Source: Serratia sp. FDAARGOS_506 (lineage in GTDB: Bacteria; Pseudomonadota; Gammaproteobacteria; Enterobacterales; Enterobacteriaceae). Taken from it: a DNA stretch of 64,000 nucleotides. Numbering within the stretch: position 1 is the stretch's first letter; every line of letters begins with the position of its first letter. The position numbers and the translations under genes were made by a program. Positions 54,191 to 64,000 of this stretch are shown piece after piece. The DNA lies in NCBI RefSeq assembly GCF_003812745.1, contig NZ_CP033831.1, forward strand, positions 4,526,001 through 4,590,000, in the 5' to 3' direction. The notes beneath the pieces are model-generated. The model did no database searches. It was not told the DNA's origin and saw nothing but the letters and a program-made list of their open reading frames with translations.

Positions 54191-55260
54191 CATTCACCTG
54201 ATTGTGCAGACTCAAAAGGATGCGGGGCCGCCTTGGCCCGGCGCTGCGTTTGCAGATCCTGCAGGTAGTACAGGGTGTCGGGCGGCACCAGCGGCGCGGC
54301 GGCGTGGAAATCCCCCGCCGCCAGCAGCTTGCGCACCCAGGAGGCGGAGATCGCCGTGCCCTGATATTGCAAACGCTCGATTTCCACCAGCGCGATCGGC
54401 GGGCTGGGCAGTGCCGGCGTTTCCAGCCAGTAGCGCATGTCGCGGTTGTATTTCGCGGTCACCGCGCAAAACGGCTCATTGCCGACGAAGCGGTGCGTAA
54501 TGCCCAGCGCGGGCGCCAGATACTGGCGGAAGATCTTCAGATCGATTTCGGTGTAACAGTCGTCGGCCACGCCCTGATCCTTGATGAAGTAACAGGGGAA
54601 GGTGGCGCGCGAGATCACGTACTGCGAGCCTTCGTGTACCGTGAGGTTGGGAATATCGGCAGTGCCGGCCAGCACCAGCCGGCGGCGGTCTTCATAGCTG
54701 AAGCGCGAGGTGTTTTCCTTCACCAGAAACAGGTGCAGCCAGTCGCAGCGCTTGGCCGCCTGACGCACCAGATACTGATGCCCGCGGGTGAAGGGGTTGG
54801 CGTTCATCACGATGCTGCCGATGGTGTCGCCCGGCCGGCGCTGGCTCGCCAGCTGGGCGGCGTAGCGCTTCAGGCGGCACGGGCTGTTTTCCATCAGCAC
54901 CACGATGCCCGGCACGGTGGCGATCGGGTAGAAACCGCACTGGCGGAACAGCGGCTCGTTCTGCACCTTGGTGTAGATAAACAGCTGAGTGTGGTGGCGC
55001 TCATAGGCCAAGTTCACCAGCTCGGTCGCCAGCGCCAGCGCCAACCCTTCGCCGCGCATCAGCGGGCTGATGGCGACGCATTTGATAATATTGTCGGCGA
55101 TGCCGCCGCAGGCGACCAATTTGTCGTGCTGGGTAACGGTAATAAATATTTCAACCGTGGTGTCGATATTCAGATCGTTACTGCGCAAGAAGGCGCTTAT
55201 TTCCGAAATCGCTTTATGATCCGATCGCTTTACCCGATTAAATACGGCATCGCCTAACAT
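54190..55260 (-). CDS. citC: [citrate (pro-3S)-lyase] ligase
   Basis: 356-residue ligase that acetylates the CitD prosthetic group to activate the enzyme. An N-terminal GNAT-like domain (about 1-140, '[46 protein letters not shown]') is followed by a nucleotidyltransferase domain ('[36 protein letters not shown]'). It is the first gene of the cit operon, with a 313-base AT-rich control region shared with the divergent response regulator gene. Confidence 0.95.
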   Translation of the reverse strand: MLGDAVFNRVKRSDHKAISEISAFLRSNDLNIDTTVEIFITVTQHDKLVACGGIADNIIKCVAISPLMRGEGLALALATELVNLAYERHHTQLFIYTKVQNEPLFRQCGFYPIATVPGIVVLMENSPCRLKRYAAQLASQRRPGDTIGSIVMNANPFTRGHQYLVRQAAKRCDWLHLFLVKENTSRFSYEDRRRLVLAGTADIPNLTVHEGSQYVISRATFPCYFIKDQGVADDCYTEIDLKIFRQYLAPALGITHRFVGNEPFCAVTAKYNRDMRYWLETPALPSPPIALVEIERLQYQGTAISASWVRKLLAAGDFHAAAPLVPPDTLYYLQDLQTQRRAKAAPHPFESAQSGE

Positions 55261-55573
55261 AACACGCTCTCTGGGTTAACTGGCAAACAACAAATTAAAT
55301 ACAAAAAGGCATTTTAATTAACATCAACAAGGGCAATTAAAACCTTAAAAACCATGAAGATAAACGTAACCTTGCGTTCAACAAATCAATGGTAAACAGA
55401 AAAAAAACGCGGATTATTGACCTATTTCACAAACCGTTCTCGGTTAATAAGTTATTTAATGTTCTTTATTTGCTTAATTAATCTTATGGTGTTTATTATT
55501 GAGATAATCTTTATTTGGCGCCGCAATTTACTTACATTCATTTAGCATCTTGATTGCAATAGTAGGTTTCATT
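55261..55573. promoter_or_regulatory. divergent AT-rich control region between citC and citB/dpiA
   Basis: This strongly AT-rich 313-base stretch holds no gene. It should carry CitB-binding sites for citC. A possible CRP half-matched site, ATTGA-N6-TCACA, lies at 55416-55431. I see no terminator or hairpin. Confidence 0.5.
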
Positions 55574-56260
55574 ATGGAATGGCTGAACATCCTGATTGTT
55601 GAAGACGAAACGCCGCTGGCGGAGATGCACGCGGAGTTTATCCGCCAGAACGGCGGCTGCCGCCAAATTTGGCTGGCCGGCACGCTGGCGCAGGCGCGCG
55701 CCATGACCGAGCGCTTCAAGCCGGACCTGATCTTGCTGGACAATTTTCTGCCCGACGGCCAGGGCATCACCCTGCTGCGCGAACTGACGCTGAGCGGGTA
55801 TCGCGGCGGCATCGTGTTCATCACCGCCGCCAGCGACATGGCCACCGTGGCCGAGGCTTTGCGTTACGGCGTGTTCGACTACCTGATCAAACCGCTGGCC
55901 TATGACCGGCTGAGCCAGACGCTGCAGCGCTTCAGCCAACGCCGCGAAGCGCTGAAGGACAAAGCGCGCCTCAACCAGCGCCGCATCGACGAGATGTTCA
56001 ACACCTACGCCCGCGGCGAACAGCAGGCGGCGCTGCCCGCCGGCATCGACGAGCTGACGCTGGGCAAGGTCCGCGCGCTGTTTGCCGAGCCCGCCGCGCG
56101 CCACACCGCTGAAAGCGTTGCGCAAAAAATGGGGCTCAGCCGCACCACCGCGCGCCGTTACCTCGAGTTTTGCACCGCCGCGCAGCAGCTGCGCGCCGAG
56201 ATCATTTACGGCAAGGTAGGCCGCCCGCAGCGGATCTATCGCGCCGGCGAACCGCATTAA
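55574..56260 (+). CDS. dpiA: citrate-responsive response regulator CitB/DpiA
   Basis: 228-residue response regulator of the CitB/DcuR family. The receiver domain (1-120) has acidic pocket residues Glu10/Asp11, phospho-acceptor Asp56 (LILLDNFLPDGQG) and Lys106 (YLIKP). The C-terminal HTH (about 165-225) includes 'HTAESVAQKMGLSRTTARRYLEFC...AEIIYGKVGRPQRIYR'. It aligns closely with E. coli DpiA. The sensor kinase DpiB (CitA), which precedes it in E. coli and Klebsiella, is absent on both sides. It is divergent from citC. Confidence 0.92.
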   Translation: MEWLNILIVEDETPLAEMHAEFIRQNGGCRQIWLAGTLAQARAMTERFKPDLILLDNFLPDGQGITLLRELTLSGYRGGIVFITAASDMATVAEALRYGVFDYLIKPLAYDRLSQTLQRFSQRREALKDKARLNQRRIDEMFNTYARGEQQAALPAGIDELTLGKVRALFAEPAARHTAESVAQKMGLSRTTARRYLEFCTAAQQLRAEIIYGKVGRPQRIYRAGEPH

Positions 56261-56344
56261 CGGTTATTTGATCGCCATTGCAAGGTTGTGTGTAACCGCT
56301 TTACTTTTTATGCATCGGTCAGCATCTTGGTGAGCATCACCTAG

Positions 56345-59452
<3,108 letters not shown>

Positions 59453-59519
59453 ATCTGCCAAAAAACTCAACGGGTTGCGCATTCTGTAAGCAAACAGTCA
59501 CAGAATGTGTAATCCGCCT

Positions 59520-59548
59520 TTGACATGCCGACGGCGCCTCGCTATTAT
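59520..59548 (+). promoter_or_regulatory. promoter of tRNA-Asn copy 3
   Basis: TTGACA (59520-59525), 17-base spacer, TATTAT (59543-59548) and the shared GC-rich discriminator CGCCCCG. Confidence 0.85.
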
Positions 59549-59566
59549 TCGCCCCGTTCCAACGAT

Positions 59567-59642
59567 TCCTCTGTAGTTCAGTCGGTAGAACGGCGGACTG
59601 TTAATCCGTATGTCACTGGTTCGAGTCCAGTCAGAGGAGCCA
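59567..59642 (+). tRNA. tRNA-Asn(GTT), copy 3
   Basis: 76 bases, identical to copies 1 and 2; anticodon GTT with encoded CCA. Downstream lies a less GC-rich gene group, which makes this copy a possible integration site, although no duplicated 3' end is visible in the window. Confidence 0.98.
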
Positions 59643-59651
59643 TATTTAGAG

Positions 59652-59685
59652 AAGCCCGCTCAGGGAAACCTGAGCGGGCTTTTTG
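59652..59685 (+). terminator. terminator of tRNA-Asn copy 3
   Basis: Stem GCCCGCTCAGG/CCTGAGCGGGC with a GAAA loop and TTTTT, nearly identical to the other two copies. Confidence 0.9.
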
Positions 59686-59738
59686 CTGTTGGGCGGTCAT
59701 CATCGATGATCCCCTGCACTCTCCCTACCCGAAACCGT

Positions 59739-60572
59739 TCAGCCATCCGTTGAACGGGTGAGTTTCTCCCATTGTTCAATTTCCTTACCCAACGCCTCGA
59801 GCTTTTGCCGCACTAAACTTAATGCATCACTGCCTAATAACAGATGCGTGGGTGGGTTCCCGCTCTCGATCAATGCCAGCATGGCGTGAGCCGCCTTCAC
59901 AGGATCGCCGAGTTGCTTACCGCTTTTTTCCTGGCGCGCCTGACGAACAGGTTCAAATAACGCGTCATAGTCCGGGAGACGGCGAGGGCTACGTACCATT
60001 GAACGCCCGGCCCAGTCCGTTCGAAACGAGCCGGGCGCTACTGCGGTCACGTAGATGTTGAACGGGGCAAGCTCTTTACTTAACGTTTCTGATATCCCTT
60101 CCAGTGCAAATTTGCTGCCGCAGTAATAGCTGATACCGGGCAAGGTAATGAAGCTGCCCATTGAGGTGATATTGATAATGTGGCCGCGACGGCGCTGGCG
60201 CATGCCCGGCAGCACGGCTTTGATCATCGCCACCGCGCCAAACACATTGACGTCAAACTGGCGGCGCAGCTCTGCAAGCGGGGACTCTTCCAGAATGCCT
60301 TCATGGCCGTAACCGGCATTGTTCACCAGCACATCTATCGGACCGACGGCGGACTCAATTTCTCCAACCACCTCATCAATACGCTCAACGTCCGTGACAT
60401 CAAGCAGATAGCCAAAAGCCCGCTGCGTATCGAGCGCGCCGAAAGCCTGCAGTGCTTCGCCGTTGCGCACCGTCCCTACAACCCGATGCCCCACGGCGAG
60501 GGCTTCCCGCGCCAGCGCCTGGCCAAAACCACTGCTGACGCCGGTGATTAAAATCGTTTTTGCAGATGCCAT
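59739..60572 (-). CDS. short-chain dehydrogenase/reductase
   Basis: 277-residue classical SDR: 'TILITGVSSGFGQALAREALA', 'DVLVNNAGYGHEG', 'INITSMGSFITLPGISYYCGSKFALEGISETLSKELAPF' (Ser, Tyr and Lys of the active site). NADPH preference is suggested by the short 'TVRN' after the second strand. The ATG at 60572 follows GGGAG. The AraC gene at 60677 is divergent; this SDR/AraC pairing is common and suggests the regulator controls it. Codon use looks less GC-rich than upstream genes. Confidence 0.9.
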   Translation of the reverse strand: MASAKTILITGVSSGFGQALAREALAVGHRVVGTVRNGEALQAFGALDTQRAFGYLLDVTDVERIDEVVGEIESAVGPIDVLVNNAGYGHEGILEESPLAELRRQFDVNVFGAVAMIKAVLPGMRQRRRGHIINITSMGSFITLPGISYYCGSKFALEGISETLSKELAPFNIYVTAVAPGSFRTDWAGRSMVRSPRRLPDYDALFEPVRQARQEKSGKQLGDPVKAAHAMLALIESGNPPTHLLLGSDALSLVRQKLEALGKEIEQWEKLTRSTDG

Positions 60573-60676
60573 AAAAGAACTCCCATGAACCATGAAGGTT
60601 GCATGGTATTCTCTACTCTGCCGCATTTTTAGGCCGTATCTTCTCTTTTTCTTGCCTGATTTTATGAGGTGGTGGG

Positions 60677-61597
60677 ATGTCCGACATGATTGCCCTGATG
60701 AATAGACTTGCGGTGCAAGAGGGATACAACCTCACTGCCCTACCTGATGTGCGAATTTTGCGCTCCGATCGCCCGCTTGCCAGAACGCCGGTGCTTTACG
60801 ATCCGGGGATCGTGATCGTCTGCCAGGGCAGCAAACGCGGTTATTTCGGTCAACAGACCTATTTATATGATGAGCAGCACTACCTGGCGGTTTCGGTGCC
60901 GGTGCCGTTTGTGATGGAAACCGACGCGTCGGCAGCACATCCGCTGCTGGCGATTTATATGCATCTGGATTTGCAGCTTGCCGCTGAACTGATGTTGCAG
61001 ATTGAACAGCATGGCGCCCCGCATCCTCCCGCCGCGCCGCAAAGCATGATGTCGAGCCCCATGGACGACAGGGTAAAAATGGCCGTACTTCGCTTACTTG
61101 ACGTCCTGGACAACCCGCTTGAGGCGGCGATCCTCGGCCCAGCCCGGGTGCGAGAGCTCTATTTCCGCGTGCTGACAGGCGCACAGGGCAACGCGATGCG
61201 TGCCGCGCTGGCCTTGCAAGGCCAGTTTGGCAAAATCGGTAAAGCCTTGCAGCACATCCACGCCGCTTACGCAGAGCCGTTAACGCTGACGCAGCTGGCG
61301 ATGAGGGCCGGCATGAGCGTGCCGACCTTTCATAGCCATTTCAAGGCGATAACGCAGATGCCGCCAATGCAGTATGTGAAATCGGTACGCCTGCATCAGG
61401 CACGGATGCTGATGGTGCGCCAACAAATCACCGCCGCCGCCGCGAGTTACGCCGTTGGCTATGAAAGCCCATCGCAATTTAATCGCGAATTCAAACGTCT
61501 GTTTGGCCTGCCGCCGGCAGAGGAGATAAAACGCATGCAGCGAAACTTCGCCATTCCGCCCGCGCAGCCTGCCTCGGTATTTGTTTCATCGCACTGA
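60677..61597 (+). CDS. AraC-family transcriptional regulator
   Basis: 306-residue regulator with an AraC-type N-terminal ligand domain ('LARTPVLYDPGIVIVCQGSKRGYFGQQTYLYDEQHYLAVSVPVPFVMETDASAAHPLLAIYM'). The C-terminal double HTH is 'LTLTQLAMRAGMSVPTFHSHFKAITQMPPMQYVKSVRLHQARMLM...YAVGYESPSQFNREFKRLFGLPPAEE'. GGTGGG precedes the start. It is divergent from the SDR gene. Effector unknown. Confidence 0.92.
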   Translation: MSDMIALMNRLAVQEGYNLTALPDVRILRSDRPLARTPVLYDPGIVIVCQGSKRGYFGQQTYLYDEQHYLAVSVPVPFVMETDASAAHPLLAIYMHLDLQLAAELMLQIEQHGAPHPPAAPQSMMSSPMDDRVKMAVLRLLDVLDNPLEAAILGPARVRELYFRVLTGAQGNAMRAALALQGQFGKIGKALQHIHAAYAEPLTLTQLAMRAGMSVPTFHSHFKAITQMPPMQYVKSVRLHQARMLMVRQQITAAAASYAVGYESPSQFNREFKRLFGLPPAEEIKRMQRNFAIPPAQPASVFVSSH

Positions 61598-61609
61598 GGC
61601 TTATTTGGT

Positions 61610-61894
61610 ATGGCGAACTCTGCCTTGAGGTATAGAGTGCTAACATTTCTGGTGAACGATACCACCAGCAGCTATCAAGCAACGCGCGCCCTTTTGCAGT
61701 TCACCAGCCGCAAGAAAGTGGAAGAATGGCATACCGTTGCCGGCGACGGCTGCGTCTTTATCAAAGTACGCGCCGCCGATACCGAATCGCTGAAGAATTT
61801 CCTGATGGAGATTCAGAGCCTGGAGGGCGTACGCTCTGTGCACAGCGATATCGCGCTTCCCACGTTTCTAGCGCGCGGGCGTTCGCCGGATTAA
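61610..61894 (+). CDS. stand-alone Lrp/AsnC-type ligand-binding (RAM) domain protein
   Basis: 94-residue protein that is essentially a single RAM domain: 'LTFLVNDTTSSYQATRALLQFTSRKKVEEWHTVAGDGCVFIKVRAADTESLKNFLMEIQSLEGVRSVHSDIAL'. The 'G...VFIKVRAAD..SL..FL' and 'GV..V.S..AL' segments match the C-terminal half of Lrp/AsnC regulators. There is no helix-turn-helix, and the upstream DNA is taken by the AraC gene. It is either a true stand-alone domain or the remainder of a truncated regulator. It overlaps the convergent MFS gene by 4 bases. Confidence 0.65.
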   Translation: MANSALRYRVLTFLVNDTTSSYQATRALLQFTSRKKVEEWHTVAGDGCVFIKVRAADTESLKNFLMEIQSLEGVRSVHSDIALPTFLARGRSPD

Positions 61895-63084
61895 GGCGCA
61901 CTGCTCTTCTGGCGTGAGGTGAAAAACGTCAACACTCCGGCGCAAAGCAGCAGCACGCTACTGATGGCAAAGGCGCTCTGCCAGCCGAGATGGTCAAACA
62001 CCATGCCTCCTGTCGTTGAACCAAGCGCAATCGAGAGCTGAATCACCGCAACCATCAGTCCGCCTCCGGCTTCCGCATTGTCGGGAAGCGTGCGGGCAAT
62101 CCATGTCCACCATCCCGTTGGAGCGGCGGTGGCCAGCATGCCCCAGAGACCTAACAGCAGCGAGACAGCCCAAACGTGATGCCCGGTAAGAATCAGGGCG
62201 ACGGCAATGACGGCCATCAGCCCAGGGATGACCATCAACGTCAGGTAGAATTTCCTGTTGAGGAATGCCGAGACAACCAGCGTGCCAATAAAACCGGCCA
62301 CGCCGATAATCAGTAAAATCAACGACAAACCAGAGGAATCAACACGCGTCACCGTCTCCAGGAATGGGCGCACATAGGTAAATAGCGCAAACTGCCCCAT
62401 AAAGAACAGTCCACAGGCCAGCATGCCAAGAGAGACAACAGGACGAGCGAACAGGCGGAGTACGGTTCCACGTGATGCAGGAGCTTTATTGCCGTTCATA
62501 CCAGGCAAACTAACGCACTGCCAGATAAAGGCCACCACCGCGATAGGAACCAGACACAAGAAAGCGCCTCGCCATCCGACAGTGGCGCCAAGGTAGCTCC
62601 CCAGCGGGGCTGCCACTACCGTTGCCAGCGCATTGCCGGCGTTGAAAATAGCCAGGGCACGCGCGACTTGATGTTGTGGCACCAGACGAATCGCCGTTGC
62701 CGCAGACATCGACCAGAATCCCCCGATCGCAATACCTATCATCGCGCGACCTGCCATATACACCAGATAACTGGAGGCCAGTGCGATAACGAGCCCCGAC
62801 ACGGCCATCAGAAACGTCATCCCCAGTAACAGGGACTTGCGATCCCTGTTTCCAGCCAGCGCCGAAAGCGTCAGGCTGGTCAGGACGGCCAGCGCACCGG
62901 AGATGGCAATCCCCTGTCCTGCCAGCCCCTCCGTCACGCCTAAATCACGGGCAATCGGCGTAAGCAGGCTGACGGGCATAAATTCCGATGCAATCAGCAC
63001 AAAGACGCACAGGGTCATGGCAAAAATGCCGCTCCAGTGAGCGTGCTGATTATTCGGTGATGGTGTTTGGCTAAGTATAGACAT
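61891..63084 (-). CDS. MFS transporter (DHA1 family, NepI-like)
   Basis: 397-residue major facilitator with twelve hydrophobic spans. It has 'IASEFMPVSLLTPIARDLGVTEGLAGQGIAISGALAV', 'RAMIGIAIGGFWSMSAATAIRLVPQHQVARALAIFNAGNALATVVAAPLGSYLGATVGWRGAF'. It resembles the E. coli purine-ribonucleoside exporter NepI and related sugar/drug efflux proteins; the true substrate is unknown. It precedes nothing else in an obvious operon; the partial hydrolase gene lies upstream on the same strand, 72 bases away. Confidence 0.88.
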   Translation of the reverse strand: MSILSQTPSPNNQHAHWSGIFAMTLCVFVLIASEFMPVSLLTPIARDLGVTEGLAGQGIAISGALAVLTSLTLSALAGNRDRKSLLLGMTFLMAVSGLVIALASSYLVYMAGRAMIGIAIGGFWSMSAATAIRLVPQHQVARALAIFNAGNALATVVAAPLGSYLGATVGWRGAFLCLVPIAVVAFIWQCVSLPGMNGNKAPASRGTVLRLFARPVVSLGMLACGLFFMGQFALFTYVRPFLETVTRVDSSGLSLILLIIGVAGFIGTLVVSAFLNRKFYLTLMVIPGLMAVIAVALILTGHHVWAVSLLLGLWGMLATAAPTGWWTWIARTLPDNAEAGGGLMVAVIQLSIALGSTTGGMVFDHLGWQSAFAISSVLLLCAGVLTFFTSRQKSSAP

Positions 63085-63156
63085 AGTCAGATTTCACAAA
63101 AGTCAGAATAAAGCCACCGCGTAGACAGGTGGCTTTTAATGTTGTCAGTAGAGGGT

Positions 63157-64000
63157 TTATTTCAGATTGGCTTTGAAAAATTGCTCGAACTTAGCGAAAG
63201 GTATTTTTCCGGCAACGTTATCGTACAGGTCCACATGATTTGCACCGGGGACAATTACCAGCTCTTTGTCTTTACTGCCGACCGCCTTATAAGCATCTTC
63301 GGCAAAATAGCGTGAATGCGCTTTCTCGCCGGTCACGATAAGCGTCGGGATGGTGATTTCACGGGCGTAGCTCAGCAGCGGCATATTCATAAACGACAGC
63401 GGCATCGTTGCCGTCCACGCTCCCGTAGAGTTAACGGAACGCGCGTGGAAACCGCGCGGCATGCGGTAGTAATCAAAGAACTCCTTCAGCACCGGATGCG
63501 GATCGGCCGGCAGGGTTTCTGGCAGAATACGCTGATCCGCGCTAACCTTGCCATTTCTGTCGACGTTAATATCATGAGCGCCGTGAGCGAACGTTCCACT
63601 TTCCGCATCCTTCCAGCGCTGTTTATTCAGATACTGCAGAACGGCACGACGGTCAGCGGTGGAATAACGGTCTTTGCCATCCCCCACGCCATGGCCCATC
63701 GCCCGACTCATATCGTACATTACGCTTGTTGCCACTGCTTTAACGCGGGTATCCATCGCGGCGTCGTTTAACGCCATGCCACCCCAGCCGCAAATGCCGA
63801 GCAGCCCGATACGGTTGCGGTCCACCTCTTTTTGCAGCCCTAAGAAATCCACCGCCGCGCTGAAATCTTCCGTGTTGATATCCGGTGAGGCGACGTTTCG
63901 CGGATAGCCGCCGCTTTCCCCCGTGTAAGAGGGATCAAACGCCAGGGTAATAAACCCTTGTTCCGCCAGCGTCTGCGCATACAGACCGCTGGATTGCTCT
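63157..64000 (-). CDS. alpha/beta hydrolase (YcjY/dienelactone-hydrolase-like), 5' part outside window
   Basis: The frame is open from the window edge to a stop at 63157, giving the C-terminal 281 residues. The upstream part reads 'GLYAQTLAEQGFITLAFDPSYTGESGG', and the nucleophile elbow is 'GICGWGGMA', with Cys where most relatives have Ser. The catalytic acid region is 'PTLIVTGEKAHSRYF', and His lies in 'VPGANHVDLYD'. The same Cys-elbow type occurs in E. coli YcjY-like proteins. It probably forms a small group with the downstream MFS gene. The start lies beyond base 64000. Confidence 0.85.
   Translation of the reverse strand, partial: EQSSGLYAQTLAEQGFITLAFDPSYTGESGGYPRNVASPDINTEDFSAAVDFLGLQKEVDRNRIGLLGICGWGGMALNDAAMDTRVKAVATSVMYDMSRAMGHGVGDGKDRYSTADRRAVLQYLNKQRWKDAESGTFAHGAHDINVDRNGKVSADQRILPETLPADPHPVLKEFFDYYRMPRGFHARSVNSTGAWTATMPLSFMNMPLLSYAREITIPTLIVTGEKAHSRYFAEDAYKAVGSKDKELVIVPGANHVDLYDNVAGKIPFAKFEQFFKANLK

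Noticed and set aside
59643..64000. Duplicated tRNA-Asn 3' end as an attachment site
   Set aside because: No second copy of the tRNA 3' segment and no integrase gene were found before the window ends.

Overview
The window reads as a chromosomal segment of a high-GC enterobacterium, most likely Serratia (marcescens-like). Three things point there: the GC-rich codon use, many proteins that align closely with Escherichia coli counterparts, and a scrambled but recognisable version of the E. coli asn-tRNA neighbourhood (mtfA, amn, nac, yeeO homologue, tRNA-Ser(CGA), several tRNA-Asn). This assignment is by memory of the families; no database search was run. I see no rRNA, CRISPR array, insertion sequence or complete prophage.

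Layout. 1-8200: small metabolic and detoxification genes (partial alpha/beta hydrolase, LysR/glutathione transferase/PNPOx-like, glgS-like, gabD, effector-binding plus glyoxalase, cupin, LysR, aldo/keto reductase). 8505-13163: a PQQ module, the TonB-dependent PQQ receptor pqqU followed by PQQ-dependent glucose dehydrogenase gcd. 13270-13754: a promoter with a perfect Fur-box palindrome driving two tiny unrecognised genes. 13786-18815: MATE exporter, orphan type II secretion pilotin-like lipoprotein, DoxX, a winged-helix protein, tRNA-Ser, mtfA and tRNA-Asn. 18829-22788: a GAPDH paralogue, a GlxA-type regulator and an LLM/SDR pair. 22945-26259: a TPP riboswitch controlling tenA and a thiXYZ-type ABC transporter for thiamine-precursor salvage. 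27287-31192: opgB and amn. 31205-31765: a non-coding array of stem-loops. 31766-33103: nac with a near-consensus sigma-54 promoter, then a second tRNA-Asn.

33161-42426 is accessory-flavoured: DMT/GNAT pair with a divergent XRE-cupin regulator, a YghW-like protein, nitroreductase, LysR/FMN reductase pair, two LPS-type genes (WaaZ-like and O-antigen ligase-like), a small secreted Cys-rich protein, AlaX editing protein, LysR and alkB. 42560-47070: rarD and a reduced catechol-siderophore locus (entD, entC, entA; no entE or entB) with a Fur-box region, with a HepT/MntA toxin-antitoxin pair overlapping the start of entD. 47191-48420: agp. 48567-55260: the complete citrate fermentation operon citCDEFXGT, with a divergent citB/dpiA response regulator that lacks its sensor kinase. 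56363-59452: lacZ without lacI or lacY. 59567-59642: third tRNA-Asn. 59739-64000: a visibly less GC-rich group (SDR, AraC, lone Lrp-type ligand domain, MFS exporter, partial alpha/beta hydrolase) that may be acquired.

The strongest candidates for something undescribed are the Fur-controlled two-gene micro-operon at 13270-13754 and the hairpin array at 31205-31765. The reduced ent locus, with its 16-codon spacer ORF and embedded toxin-antitoxin module, comes next.
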